NCBI GenBank assembly: GCA_937915545.1
Contig: CALGIJ010000011.1
Span: 124,001 to 188,000 of the forward strand
Origin: an uncultured Desulfobacterales bacterium
GTDB lineage: Bacteria; Desulfobacterota; Desulfobulbia; Desulfobulbales; Desulfocapsaceae
Direction of reading: 5' to 3'
Length of the DNA stretch: 64,000 nt
Position numbers and translations under genes: made by a program
Shown: piece after piece, positions 1 through 8,759 of the stretch
How the letters are laid out: each line of letters starts with the position of its first letter
Numbering within the stretch: position 1 is the stretch's first letter
Notes under the pieces: model-generated
Seen by the model: only the letters and a program-made list of their open reading frames with translations
What the model was told of the DNA's origin: nothing
The model's database searches: none

Positions 1-1227
1 GCAACTGGCATCTTGATAGCACCTCAAACACACTAGCACCAACCCTGAAAAACATACCACTTCACCCGCCAGGTACCCAACAGCTATCCCCCTGCCGCCC
101 CACCGCGAAGCGAGCACCACTCCCAGCCCGCCCATCACCGTCAGGCCGACGCTTTTAGAGAGGGCGCCGGCCACCGGTCGCCCTTGGCCCCTGAGCGATT
201 GATTGACCACCTCACTTAAGCCGGCAAGCACCATGCCTGGCAAAAGAATCAGCGCCACCGGTGTTGCCGCCGCAAACTCCGCACCAAAAACCAGAGGCAA
301 GAGATAAGGCAGGAGCATGGCCAGTGCCGCCGCCCCCAGCAGGGTCAGCATCGCCCCGCGCCGCAACACACAGGCAAGGGCGGGAAAACCGTATCCCTGT
401 TGTGCCTGAGATGCCGAGGAAAACTGCACCACGCCTAGAGAGCTGTTCAAGACATTGATACTGCCTGCGGCTGCAAAGGCTGCCACGTACAACCCTATCT
501 CCTCGGACGGCAAGAGCCAGACAATGAGTGCCTTATCAGTCTGCGCGTAGAGTAGCGCGATTACCGACGCCGCGACAAACGGCAGACTCGACCTCAGCAC
601 TTGCCGTGCCGAGGGGCGATCTCCACCTGCAAAGAGTTCTCGCAACCTTCCCGAAACTCTTAGAAGCACGACGCCCCCATTGGCCACCAGCAGTGCAATT
701 ATCGCCCAGAGCACCTTGTCCTCGGCATAGAGCCAGCAGAGCACCAGTCCGGCGAAATAGATGGGGTATAGCAGCGCCCGAGTCGTGTTGAACCACAGAA
801 AATTTCCGCTGCCATGATCGATCCCCTGAAGATTCAAGGCAAGATGATTGAGGGGAATGAACAGCAGGAACATATAACAGGCAAAGAGCAGGTGTCCCTT
901 GTCGGCGGGCAGCAGATAGGGCAAGAGCAGGCCGCAGACTATGGCAGAGACAGCACCAGTCAGTAGGCCAGCGGCCACCGCCAGGCGGGCCAGCCCGTCC
1001 CGCTTGCGCTGTTCTCCGGCAGACCGGGCGATGGCCATATCCACCCCGAGAAGGCCGAGTGCGGCAAAAACACTGGGCCAGAGAATCACCGTGGCGAATT
1101 CTCCCCTGCCTGCGGGACCAAGCAGTCTGGCCAGCAGCACCCCTTGCAGGATGGTGCAGCCCTGAATAAAGAGACCGGTGGCAAAAGTTCCGAGATACAC
1201 CTTGGAGGAGGCAGTTCTATTCGGCAT
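1..1227 (-). CDS. Polysaccharide (O-antigen/teichoic-type) flippase, 3' end outside window
   Basis: Read from the complement, an ATG at 1225-1227 opens a frame without stops to base 1 (409 codons); the C-terminus lies off the left edge. The product is almost entirely hydrophobic helices with short charged loops. It starts MPNRTASSKVYLGTF and contains a LLARLLGPAGRGEFA stretch, which is the N-terminal signature of MOP-superfamily polysaccharide flippases (Wzx-like), about 12-14 membrane helices. Such proteins translocate lipid-linked sugar units across the inner membrane. The start overlaps the end of the upstream nuclease gene by 11 bases, so the two are probably translated from one mRNA. The substrate cannot be told from the sequence. 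Family call firm, exact role inferred. Confidence 0.8.
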   Translation of the reverse strand, partial: MPNRTASSKVYLGTFATGLFIQGCTILQGVLLARLLGPAGRGEFATVILWPSVFAALGLLGVDMAIARSAGEQRKRDGLARLAVAAGLLTGAVSAIVCGLLLPYLLPADKGHLLFACYMFLLFIPLNHLALNLQGIDHGSGNFLWFNTTRALLYPIYFAGLVLCWLYAEDKVLWAIIALLVANGGVVLLRVSGRLRELFAGGDRPSARQVLRSSLPFVAASVIALLYAQTDKALIVWLLPSEEIGLYVAAFAAAGSINVLNSSLGVVQFSSASQAQQGYGFPALACVLRRGAMLTLLGAAALAMLLPYLLPLVFGAEFAAATPVALILLPGMVLAGLSEVVNQSLRGQGRPVAGALSKSVGLTVMGGLGVVLASRWGGRGIAVGYLAGEVVCFSGLVLVCLRCYQDASC

Positions 1228-2524
1228 GCAGCGCGGCTCTCAGATCTTGTCTTGCCTTCTCTTCACCATGCACCAGACGGATTTCCTTTGGGGCTTCCGG
1301 CATGGCCCGCACCCAGTTGACCAGCATCTGCTGGTCGGCATGGGCGGAGAAACCGTTCAGCAGGTGGATTCTGGCCCGGGCCGGCATTTTCCCTTCAACA
1401 AGCTGTCTCCCCATGGTACCGCTGGCCTGGTAGCCGACGAAGACCACGTCATTCTTCTTATCCTGCAAACCCTTGCGCAGATGATCGACGATGCGGCCCC
1501 CGCTGCACATGCCGCTCCCGGCGATGATGATCGCCGGCCCGGAGACGTTCAGCAACTGGCGGTGATCGCGGCTGGTGGCCGAGGCATAGAGCCCTTTGAA
1601 GTCGAAAGGGTGGTCGCCGGCTCTGAGGCGTTTTTGGGCTTCGTCATCCCAGAACTCTTGCAGCTGGGAATAGATGCGGGTGATCTCCAGTCCGAGAGGT
1701 GAATCGACGAAAACCGGCACCTTGAGGCCAATGCGGTCGAGCTCGTAGAGGATTTCCTGGGTTCGCCCCAGGGCAAAGGCCGGGATGTAGACGATGCCGC
1801 CATCGGCAAGGGCATTGCGCAGCAGCGCTGCCAGCTGCTCGGTGCGGCGGGCGCGATCGGGGTGAATACGGTCGCCATAGGTCGACTCGAGAACGAGCAG
1901 ATCACAGCTCTCGGGCGGGTCAGGGTCCGGCAGGATCGGCGTGTCGCTGCAGCCGAGGTCGCCGGAAAAGATCACCCGGTAGGCGGTGCCATGGCTTTGC
2001 GCAAACGACAGGAGGACAAAGCATGAGCCGAGGATATGACCGGCGTTGAACAGCTTGCAGGTGATGCCGTCAACGAGGCGAATCTCTCGGTGCAGCGCTA
2101 CACCCTTGGAAAGCTTTGCAATTTTTTCTTCGAGAAGGGCAATGGTCTGGTCACTGCGCCCGGAAAACGACATGGCATCGCGCAGCATCGGCAACAACAG
2201 GGCGCGAGTGGCCAGGCTGCAGAGAATCTCTCCGGCAAAACCGGCCTCGATCAGCTCTGGCACGCGGCCGATATGATCGATATGGGCATGGGTGAGGATG
2301 AGGCAATCAATATCTCCGGGCGCGACCGGGAACATCTCCAGCGGGGTACAGGGGTCATCCCCCTGGGCGGTACCGCAGTCGACCAGGAGAGTGCAGCGAC
2401 GATGGGCCGGTCCCTGCGCCTGCACCAGGTGGCACGAACCGGTGACACAGTCTTTCGCCCCGAGGTGGGTAATGCTCGGGACTCCAGTTGCATCGTGAAA
2501 AGTCGAGGGTTCCGCAACAGGCAT
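1217..2524 (-). CDS. Beta-CASP metallo-beta-lactamase-fold nuclease (CPSF/YSH1-like)
   Basis: A 435-residue protein with the metal-binding HAHIDHIG motif at residues 79-86, a second His in AGHILGS, the Asp in FSGDLG, the ESTYGDR strand, and a C-terminal GFSAHADQ motif. This order defines the beta-CASP branch of metallo-beta-lactamases, zinc-dependent nucleases that process RNA (or DNA) endo- or exonucleolytically in the cytoplasm. Length fits the bacterial 'MBL fold metallo-hydrolase RNA specificity domain' group of about 430-470 residues. A GGAG lies 12 bases upstream of the ATG, a rather long spacing. It is followed by, and overlaps, the flippase gene. No partner is visible that would narrow its substrate. 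Confidence 0.88.
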   Translation of the reverse strand: MPVAEPSTFHDATGVPSITHLGAKDCVTGSCHLVQAQGPAHRRCTLLVDCGTAQGDDPCTPLEMFPVAPGDIDCLILTHAHIDHIGRVPELIEAGFAGEILCSLATRALLLPMLRDAMSFSGRSDQTIALLEEKIAKLSKGVALHREIRLVDGITCKLFNAGHILGSCFVLLSFAQSHGTAYRVIFSGDLGCSDTPILPDPDPPESCDLLVLESTYGDRIHPDRARRTEQLAALLRNALADGGIVYIPAFALGRTQEILYELDRIGLKVPVFVDSPLGLEITRIYSQLQEFWDDEAQKRLRAGDHPFDFKGLYASATSRDHRQLLNVSGPAIIIAGSGMCSGGRIVDHLRKGLQDKKNDVVFVGYQASGTMGRQLVEGKMPARARIHLLNGFSAHADQQMLVNWVRAMPEAPKEIRLVHGEEKARQDLRAALHAE

Positions 2525-2699
2525 AGGCGCCCATTCTCCAGCCCGGCAACAGCATCCTGCCGCCGAGCAACCGACAGCAACTCCCCGCGGGCATTGCCAT
2601 CACGTACTCTCTTGCGATATCGGCCTGTTTCGAGGGTACCCTACTTTTGCGGAATAAGTAAAGAAATAAGGGGAAAGAAGAGCGCTCGTCTGTTGATAG

Positions 2700-2733
2700 G
2701 CGTCTGCCCCCGACTCTCGCCAGGGGCAGACGC
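2700..2733 (-). terminator. Hairpin after the oxidoreductase operon
   Basis: Perfect 11-bp arms (GCGTCTGCCCC at 2700-2710 and its complement at 2723-2733) with a 12-nt loop, just past the stop of the beta subunit gene. No immediate U-run follows on the minus strand, so it may stabilise the 3' end rather than terminate by itself. Confidence 0.5.
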
Positions 2734-2748
2734 GCTTCACCACACTCT

Positions 2749-3633
2749 CTACCCCTGTGCTTGCCAGCGGGCGTCGACCTGCTCCTGGACCGCCGCGATG
2801 ATCGCCTGGTCGAGGGACTTGAAGCGGCCCTGGGCGGCGAAATATTCCGCCACCGGGCGACGCGGCTTACCCACCAGGGCCTCGGAGGCCCCGGTGAGGC
2901 GGTATTCGCCGTTCTCGATCTCATAGAGCATGAACAGCCCGCTCTGCACCGCCAGCTTGCCGACCTTGATGGTATACCTGGTCTCGAAGTTCCAGCCCGG
3001 CGGACAGGGGGTGTGGACGTGGATGTATTTCGGCCCCGGCAAGGTGGTGGCCTTCTTCACCTTGTCATAGAGATCCAGCGGATAGGCGGCCGAAGCGGTG
3101 GCCACGTAGCCGATGCCATGGGCGGCAATGATCGCCGGTACGTCCTTTTTTTCCTGGGGCTTGCCCTTGATGGGGGTGGTAGTGGTCAGCACCCCCCGGG
3201 GAGTGGTACCGGAGCGCTGCACCCCGGTGTTCATGTAGGCCTCGTTATCGTAACAGATATAGATAATGTTCTCGCCGCGCTCGCAGGCCCCGGAGAGCGC
3301 CTGGATACCGATGTCGCCGGTGCCGCCGTCGCCGGCCCAGGCGACGACGTTGACGTTGTCACGCTGCAGGGCGCGCATGGCGGCGCGCAATCCACTGGCC
3401 GCAGCCCCGGTGGAGGCGAAGGTGACGTTGACGCAGGGCAGCTTGGTGGAGGCCACCGGATAAAGGCCCTGCAACACGGTGAGACAGCTGGGCGGCACCA
3501 CCAGGACGGTGTCCTTGCCCAGCGCCTTCAGCCCCATGCGGTAGACGATGGACAAACCGCAGCCGGAGCAGGCGCGGTTGCCGGGGTGGACGAACTCTTC
3601 CTCGGTGAGATTGATGATCGTAGTCTTTTCCAT
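2749..3633 (-). CDS. 2-oxoacid:ferredoxin oxidoreductase, beta (TPP) subunit
   Basis: A 294-residue protein starting MEKTTIINL at the ATG complementing 3631-3633; an open frame extends further upstream but lies inside the alpha gene. It carries CSGCG near residue 22, a GDGGTGDIG thiamine-diphosphate/Mg motif and the DNEAYMNTG stretch, which are typical of the TPP/4Fe-4S beta subunit of pyruvate and branched-chain 2-oxoacid oxidoreductases. With the alpha, gamma and delta subunits encoded upstream it would oxidatively decarboxylate a 2-oxoacid to acyl-CoA and reduce ferredoxin in the cytoplasm. Last gene of a gamma-delta-alpha-beta operon, 5 bases after alpha. Pyruvate and 2-oxoisovalerate are both possible substrates; the divergent ilvE and the separate NifJ mildly favour a branched-chain acid (inference). 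Confidence 0.9.
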   Translation of the reverse strand: MEKTTIINLTEEEFVHPGNRACSGCGLSIVYRMGLKALGKDTVLVVPPSCLTVLQGLYPVASTKLPCVNVTFASTGAAASGLRAAMRALQRDNVNVVAWAGDGGTGDIGIQALSGACERGENIIYICYDNEAYMNTGVQRSGTTPRGVLTTTTPIKGKPQEKKDVPAIIAAHGIGYVATASAAYPLDLYDKVKKATTLPGPKYIHVHTPCPPGWNFETRYTIKVGKLAVQSGLFMLYEIENGEYRLTGASEALVGKPRRPVAEYFAAQGRFKSLDQAIIAAVQEQVDARWQAQG

Positions 3634-3638
3634 TCCGG

Positions 3639-4838
3639 TTATTCCTGAAGTTTGAGACCGATCCAGCGCGGCTCGTCGCCGAAGCTGTCGGGAGCGGTAC
3701 AGGAGAGGGTCAGGGCCTCGAGCAGCTGCGCGGTCTTGATCTCGCGCCCGCCGAGGCCGAGGATGTAGTTGTGTACCTGCGGCCGCTGCCCGGCGGGATA
3801 GAGGGCCGCCTTGATATCGGCATAGAGGGCGCCCTGGTTGCCGTAGCTGAGCGCCTTCTCGAAGACCACCACGCACTTGCGGCCGGCAAGGGCCTCGACG
3901 ACCGCCTGGCTGGGGAAGGGCCGGTACATCTGCACCCCGACCACGCCGATCGGTGTGCCGTTGTCGCGCATCATGTCGATGACATCGCGCAGCTGATAGG
4001 AGAGCGAGCCGATGGCCACGGCGACGAACTCGGCGTCGTCGCAGCGGTATTGCTCGACAAAGGGGCAGCCGCCACGGCCGAAGGTGCGGGCGAAGTCACG
4101 GTCGATATCCCTGTAGACGTCGATGGCGGCGCGCAGGTCGCGCTGCAGGTTGTGGCGAATCTCGATATAGCCGGGCATCATCGTGCCGTCGACGCCGGGG
4201 CGGATGTCCGGCAGGGTGACGGTATTGAAGTTGCCGGGATTGTCGGGGTCGAGGAAGTGGCGCGGCGAGAACGAGGGCAGAAAGCCGTCCACCAGGTCCT
4301 GGGCCGGCTGCTCGAAGGGCATATAGGTGTGGGAGAGCAGATAGCCGTCATAGCAGACCATGACCGGGATGCTCACCGTCTGCGCCAGCTTGAAGGCCTT
4401 GATGACCGTGTCGATGATCTGCTGGTGGTCGTTGGCGTAGAGCTGGATCCAGCCGACATCGCGCTGGGCGATGGTGTCCTGCTGGTCGTTCCATACCGTC
4501 CACGGCGCGCCGACGCCGCGGTTGGCGACGCACATGACTATAGGAAGACGCGCCCCCACCGCCCAGTGCAGCTGCTCGTTCATATAGAGCAGGCCGTTGG
4601 CGCTGGTGGCGGTAAACGAGCGCGCCCCGGCGGAGGTGGCGGCGATGCACACCGCCATGGCGCTGTGTTCGCTCTCCACAGGGATATACTGGGCCTGAAG
4701 CTGCCCGGACTCGACGAACTCCGAGAGCTTCTCGGTCAGCGGCGTCTGCGGGGTGATGGGATAGGCGGCGATGACCTGCGCCCGCGCCAGCTTGACCCCG
4801 GTGGCGGCGGCGACGTTGCCGGATTCGATGATATGCAT
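3639..4838 (-). CDS. 2-oxoacid:ferredoxin oxidoreductase, alpha subunit
   Basis: A 399-residue protein starting MHIIESGNVAAATG. The start is set by an AAGGAGG Shine-Dalgarno at the end of the delta gene; a longer frame to 5078 reads through that gene and is not used. N-terminal features AAYPITPQTPLTEKL and PVESEHSAMAVCIAA are the conserved alpha-subunit signatures (pyrimidine-binding domain of the TPP site), followed by the C-terminal transketolase-like domain. It forms the catalytic heterodimer with the beta subunit. Length matches PorA/VorB proteins of four-subunit enzymes. It lies 2 bases after delta and 5 bases before beta, so co-translation is likely. Confidence 0.9.
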   Translation of the reverse strand: MHIIESGNVAAATGVKLARAQVIAAYPITPQTPLTEKLSEFVESGQLQAQYIPVESEHSAMAVCIAATSAGARSFTATSANGLLYMNEQLHWAVGARLPIVMCVANRGVGAPWTVWNDQQDTIAQRDVGWIQLYANDHQQIIDTVIKAFKLAQTVSIPVMVCYDGYLLSHTYMPFEQPAQDLVDGFLPSFSPRHFLDPDNPGNFNTVTLPDIRPGVDGTMMPGYIEIRHNLQRDLRAAIDVYRDIDRDFARTFGRGGCPFVEQYRCDDAEFVAVAIGSLSYQLRDVIDMMRDNGTPIGVVGVQMYRPFPSQAVVEALAGRKCVVVFEKALSYGNQGALYADIKAALYPAGQRPQVHNYILGLGGREIKTAQLLEALTLSCTAPDSFGDEPRWIGLKLQE

Positions 4839-4840
4839 AT

Positions 4841-5152
4841 TCAATCCTCCTTGGCGGGCGGGGCGGCCTCGGCCTCGGGAACCATCTCGATGGCCCCGGC
4901 CGGGCATTCTTCGGCGCAGATGCCGCAGCCCTTGCAGTAGTCGTAATCGATGGTCGGGGGAATGGTCTTGGAGACCACGCAGTCCGGGCAGTAGAGCCAG
5001 CACTGGAAGCAGGACATGCGCCCGGTCTTCACCGGGATGCAGGCCACGGCATTGAGCACCGGACGGAGCACCCGCCACGAGCCGGTGTTGCCGCCATCGC
5101 CAGGTCCCGGGGTGCTGCGCGAGAGCATCTCACAAAAATCGTCTTTGGCCAT
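4841..5152 (-). CDS. 2-oxoacid:ferredoxin oxidoreductase, delta (2x[4Fe-4S]) subunit
   Basis: A 103-residue ferredoxin-like subunit. Two cysteine clusters are visible: CFQCWLYCPDC in the middle and CKGCGICAEECP near the C-terminus, enough to bind two 4Fe-4S clusters that pass electrons from the TPP centre to free ferredoxin. The N-terminal 40 residues have no cluster. It starts 3 bases after the gamma subunit stop and ends 2 bases before the alpha ATG; the alpha ribosome-binding site is embedded in its last codons. The first cluster's arrangement is the usual variant seen in delta subunits. Confidence 0.9.
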   Translation of the reverse strand: MAKDDFCEMLSRSTPGPGDGGNTGSWRVLRPVLNAVACIPVKTGRMSCFQCWLYCPDCVVSKTIPPTIDYDYCKGCGICAEECPAGAIEMVPEAEAAPPAKED

Positions 5153-5155
5153 GGT

Positions 5156-5716
5156 TCACCCTCCGATTGCCGTATTGGCATAGACCAGGCGCGCCGCCTG
5201 AGCATTTTTTTCCGGTTTCTTGCCGACGAATTCCTCCTCGATGGCCCGCACCAGCACGTCTATGTCCACCAGGCCGGTGGCCTTGGCGAAGGCGCCGATA
5301 ATCCCCGAGTTGACGATCCCCGGAGGCAGACCGGCCGACACCGCCTGGCTGGTGACATCGGACACCGCCACGCGCATGCCGGGGAAGGAATAGCTCGACA
5401 GCGGCCGCGGCCCGTTGAGGATGACCAGTCCGCCTTCCTTCAGCCCGGCGACGACATCGACCTCGTCGAGCAGGGTGTGGTCAAGCACCACCACCATGTC
5501 GGGGGTGGTAATCGGCGAGAGGTCGTAGATCTTCTCTTTGGCGATTTTCAGAGAGGTGAGCACCGGCGCCCCGCGCCGTTCGGTGCCGAAGGTAGGGGCC
5601 ATGACCACGCCCTTGAAGCCGGTGACGAAGGCCCCATTGGCGACGATCTTGGCCGCGGTGATCGCCCCTTGTCCGCCGCGCCCATGCCAGCGGATTTCGA
5701 TGATGTCCTTGCGCAT
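5156..5716 (-). CDS. 2-oxoacid:ferredoxin oxidoreductase, gamma subunit
   Basis: A 186-residue protein starting MRKDIIEIRWHGRGGQGA; the GRGGQG glycine motif and TFGTERRGAPV are diagnostic of the gamma (PorC/VorC) subunit, which binds the CoA side of the active site. First gene of the operon. The 232-base gap to the divergent ilvE gene must carry the operon promoter on the minus strand; I could not identify convincing -35/-10 boxes for this direction. The gene order gamma-delta-alpha-beta is the classical order for pyruvate and 2-oxoisovalerate ferredoxin oxidoreductases of anaerobes. Confidence 0.9.
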   Translation of the reverse strand: MRKDIIEIRWHGRGGQGAITAAKIVANGAFVTGFKGVVMAPTFGTERRGAPVLTSLKIAKEKIYDLSPITTPDMVVVLDHTLLDEVDVVAGLKEGGLVILNGPRPLSSYSFPGMRVAVSDVTSQAVSAGLPPGIVNSGIIGAFAKATGLVDIDVLVRAIEEEFVGKKPEKNAQAARLVYANTAIGG

Positions 5717-5809
5717 TGTTCACCACTGTTGCCGAGCCGGCAAGCGACGCCTTCCTGACGGAATCTCCCCGAGGGCGTCCCTCCCCGACCGGCCGGAAAA
5801 GATTAAAGA

Positions 5810-5839
5810 TTGATTAACCCTCAGGGCTGGGAGTATAGT
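5810..5839 (+). promoter_or_regulatory. Candidate sigma-70 promoter of ilvE
   Basis: TTGATT (5810-5815), an 18-bp spacer and TATAGT (5834-5839) precede the ilvE start by about 110 bases. Found by eye; good match to both boxes. Confidence 0.5.
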
Positions 5840-5948
5840 GGCAGCCATAATAATATCATCACACAGAGATTGCCGTGTTTTTTCGAAAAGGGCCGCCAAT
5901 TTCTCCCGGCGGCCGCACACCAGACAACACCACTGACGAGAGGCTGCC

Positions 5949-7013
5949 GTGCACATTCCCCACAAGAAAGCAGAAACCCTGAAAGCGCGCCCCCAGAGCT
6001 CCCAGCTCGGCTTCGGCACCATCTTTACCGACCATATGTTCAATATGGACTATAGCCCCGACAAAGGCTGGCACAATCCACGCATCGAACCCTATGCGCC
6101 ATTCCTCATGGAGCCGTCGTCGATGGTGCTGCACTACGGACAGGCGATCTTCGAAGGCCTCAAGGCCTACCGCACCGCGGATGGCGGCGTGCAGCTTTTT
6201 CGTCCCCAGGACAATCTCCACCGCTTCAACCTCTCCGCCAAGCGCATGTGCATTCCCCAGTTCGACGAAACCTTCCTGCTCGAGGCCTTGATCGAGCTGG
6301 TACGCATCGAAAAAGACTGGGTTCCCGACGGCGAGGGCACCTCGCTCTATATCCGTCCGACGATCATCGCCACCGACCCCTTCATTGGTCTGCGCGCCTC
6401 GAACACCTACCGGCTGTTCATCATCCTCTCGCCGGTGGGCGCCTACTACCCCGAGGGCTTCAACCCGGTGAAGATCTGGGTGACCAACGAATACGTGCGC
6501 GCCGTGCGCGGCGGCGTCGGCCAGGCCAAGACGGCCGGCAACTACGCCGCCAGCCTCTATGCCGGCCAACTGGCCCATGAAGAGGGCTACACCCAGGTGC
6601 TGTGGCTGGACGGTGTGGAGCGCAAGTATATCGAGGAGGTCGGCACGATGAACATCTTCTTTCTCATCGGCGACGAGTTGATCACCCCGGCGCTGAACGG
6701 CAGCATCCTCGCCGGCGTCACCCGCGACTCGGTCATCTCCCTGGCCAAGTCGTGGGGCATGAAGGTGGTCGAGCGGCAGCTGGCCATCGACGAGGTCTTC
6801 GCCGCCCACGCCAACGGGCAGCTCAAGGAAGTCTTCGGTTCGGGTACCGCCGCAGTCATCTCGCCAGTCGGCAAGATCAAGTTCGGCAGCCAGGAGATCG
6901 TCATTGGCGACGGCTCGGTGGGCGGTTTCTCGGCCCGCCTCTTCCACGACCTCATGGACCTGCAGTACGGCAAGACCGCCGACCCCTTCAAGTGGACGAT
7001 GAAGGTGGCGTAG
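5949..7013 (+). CDS. ilvE: Branched-chain amino acid aminotransferase
   Basis: A 354-residue class IV PLP aminotransferase (type II BCAT, usual length 340-370). Visible signatures are HYGQAIFEGLKAYR in the N-terminal domain, LYIRPTIIATDP, and WLDGVERKYIEEVGTMN, where Lys226 is the expected PLP Schiff-base lysine. It interconverts leucine, isoleucine and valine with their 2-oxoacids using glutamate/2-oxoglutarate in the cytoplasm. The start is a GTG with a GAGAGG ribosome-binding site 6 bases upstream. It is transcribed away from the oxidoreductase operon. The two could form a catabolic pair (amino acid to 2-oxoacid to acyl-CoA), but the enzyme is also required for synthesis. Confidence 0.93.
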   Translation: MHIPHKKAETLKARPQSSQLGFGTIFTDHMFNMDYSPDKGWHNPRIEPYAPFLMEPSSMVLHYGQAIFEGLKAYRTADGGVQLFRPQDNLHRFNLSAKRMCIPQFDETFLLEALIELVRIEKDWVPDGEGTSLYIRPTIIATDPFIGLRASNTYRLFIILSPVGAYYPEGFNPVKIWVTNEYVRAVRGGVGQAKTAGNYAASLYAGQLAHEEGYTQVLWLDGVERKYIEEVGTMNIFFLIGDELITPALNGSILAGVTRDSVISLAKSWGMKVVERQLAIDEVFAAHANGQLKEVFGSGTAAVISPVGKIKFGSQEIVIGDGSVGGFSARLFHDLMDLQYGKTADPFKWTMKVA

Positions 7014-7040
7014 GCTCGCTGTCTCACGCCCGGGAAGAGA

Positions 7041-7445
7041 TCAGAGGATGACCATCTCCTCCCCGGCGTGAACCACGGCCAGGATCGTCGCCGGCTCCTC
7101 CCCGGCGCAGGCAACCTTGTGCGGCAGAGTGGCCTGGTAGTGGATGGAGTCGCCAACCTCGAGGAACTCATCGCGGTCGAGCAGCGTAATGGCCACCTTC
7201 CCCTCGAGGACGAAGAGAAACTCCTCGCCACTATGTTCGCTGGGCCCTTGCTCACGAATGGTCCCCGGCTTCAGGGTGACGAGGAAGGCCTCCATCGCCC
7301 GGCCGCTCTCCTCTCCAAGGAGGCGGTAGCTCAAAGGTGAGTTGCCGTCGATGGCGCCGAAGCGGGCCACCGGCCGGCGGCGGTCACGACGAACGACACA
7401 ATACCCTCTCTCCCCCGCTTCTCCGCAACACACGCTCTTTTCCAT
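7041..7445 (-). CDS. Single-domain cupin protein
   Basis: A 134-residue protein: an N-terminal Cys/Arg-rich segment (MEKSVCCGE...) followed by one cupin barrel. The HSGEEFLFVLEGKVAI stretch and the following LEVGDSIHY/LPHKV stretch are the two cupin motifs. It resembles the C-terminal sensor cupin of XRE-cupin transcriptional regulators but no helix-turn-helix is present. I chose the ATG at 7443-7445 because a GAGGAGGG element lies about 8 bases upstream of it; an in-frame ATG at 7449-7451 would be too close. Much longer upstream starts run antisense to the transporter gene and are unlikely. Convergent with ilvE, divergent from the TAXI gene. Ligand unknown; could be a small binding protein or a stand-alone effector domain. 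Confidence 0.7.
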   Translation of the reverse strand: MEKSVCCGEAGERGYCVVRRDRRRPVARFGAIDGNSPLSYRLLGEESGRAMEAFLVTLKPGTIREQGPSEHSGEEFLFVLEGKVAITLLDRDEFLEVGDSIHYQATLPHKVACAGEEPATILAVVHAGEEMVIL

Positions 7446-7808
7446 CTCCATACCCTCCTCAGGATGGTGGCGGGGCTCTGCGCCCAGCGTCCCGACACAC
7501 CCATACCGGGCGAACCGCGCAACGCCGGTCTCGCCGACAGCCGCAATGATCTTTGTCGATGACATCGCTGCCGTGGCCGCTGCAGCCGCTGTGACGCCGT
7601 CACAACAGGGGCGATGGGCAGGTTTGACAGTGCAGCATACCGTATTTCCATCCCTTTGCCAAGATCGGCACCCATCTCCCCCTCGCTGCCCGGCAAGCCA
7701 AGTTGGTCTTGACGCTATCGGACGGGTTCGGTAGAAAGACAGGAGTAATCGCGCGAGGGAGCGCCGCTCCCCCGCTGGCCACAATCCCAACCGATGCGAG
7801 GAATTGTC
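7446..7808. other. Intergenic spacer between cupin and TAXI genes
   Basis: No gene recognised. It contains the start of the cupin mRNA, a weak candidate promoter toward the TAXI gene (TTGACG 7709-7714, 17-bp spacer, TAGAAA 7732-7737), and the GAGG ribosome-binding site of the TAXI gene just before its ATG. Confidence 0.5.
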
Positions 7809-8747
7809 ATGAAACTGCGTACCGTACTCACCGTGTTGCTGCTCTCCCTGGCCTCGCCGTCGATGGCGGCGGAATTCATCAACGTGCTCACCGGAGGCAC
7901 CAGCGGCGTCTATTACCCGCTCGGCGTGGCCCTGACCCAGATCTACGGCAAGGTCATGCCCGATGCCAAGACCTCGGTGCAAGCCACCAAGGCCTCGGCG
8001 GAAAACCTCAATCTCCTCCAGGCCGGGCGCGGCGAAGTCGCCTTCACCCTCGGCGACACCTTCAGCGAAGCCTATAAAGGCAATGAAGAAGCCGGCTTCA
8101 AGACACCCCTCGACAAACTGCGCACCCTGGCGGCGATCTACCCCAACTATATCCATTTTCTGGCCAGCGCCGATTCCGGCATCTCCACCCTCGCCGACCT
8201 CAAGGGGAAACGGGTCTCGGTCGGGGCGCCGAAAAGCGGTACCGAGCTCAACAGCCGCTATATCCTCAAGGCCGCCGGCATGAGCTATGCCGATCTCGGC
8301 AAGATCGAATACCTCGGCTATGCCGAGTCGGTGGAGCTGATCAAGAACCGCCAGCTCGACGCCACCCTGCTCTCCTCCGGCCTGGGCGTCGCCGCGGTAC
8401 GCGATCTAGCCACGGCCATCAAGATGGTCGTCGTCCCCATCCCAGCCGAGGTGGTGGCCAAGATCGGCGACCCCTCCTACTCCCCCGGCATCATCCCCGC
8501 CAACACCTATAATGGCCAGACCGCCGACGTCCCGACCGTCGCCGTGCAGAACTACCTGGTCACCCACTCCGGCGTCTCCACCGAGACCGTCTACAAGATG
8601 ACCAAATCGATGTTCGAAAACCTCGACGCCATGGCCGCCGCCCACGCCGCCGCCAAGGCCATCGATAAGAAATCCGCCGGCAAAGGATCGCCGGTACCGC
8701 TCCACCCCGGCGCGGAACAATACTATAAAGAGGCCGGGCTGCTCTAA
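7809..8747 (+). CDS. TAXI-family TRAP transporter solute-binding protein
   Basis: A 312-residue periplasmic binding protein with a signal peptide (MKLRTVLTVLLLSLASPSMA, cleavage after SMA). The FINVLTGGTSGVYYPLG stretch right after the signal is the hallmark of the TAXI (TRAP-associated extracytoplasmic immunogenic) family; LKGKRVSVGAPKSGTE and the later AAVRDLA region also fit. It captures a small organic anion, often glutamate or a dicarboxylate in characterised cases, and delivers it to the fused permease encoded next. The start is the ATG with GAGG 7 bases upstream; an in-frame ATG 15 bases earlier lacks a site. First gene of a three-gene transport operon. Confidence 0.9.
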   Translation: MKLRTVLTVLLLSLASPSMAAEFINVLTGGTSGVYYPLGVALTQIYGKVMPDAKTSVQATKASAENLNLLQAGRGEVAFTLGDTFSEAYKGNEEAGFKTPLDKLRTLAAIYPNYIHFLASADSGISTLADLKGKRVSVGAPKSGTELNSRYILKAAGMSYADLGKIEYLGYAESVELIKNRQLDATLLSSGLGVAAVRDLATAIKMVVVPIPAEVVAKIGDPSYSPGIIPANTYNGQTADVPTVAVQNYLVTHSGVSTETVYKMTKSMFENLDAMAAAHAAAKAIDKKSAGKGSPVPLHPGAEQYYKEAGLL

Positions 8748-8759
8748 TCGCCTTCCCTG

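Noticed and set aside
7041..8156. Extended 371-codon version of the cupin gene
   Set aside because: The extra part runs antisense to the TAXI signal peptide and mature protein and has low-complexity composition; a good ribosome-binding site exists at the short start.
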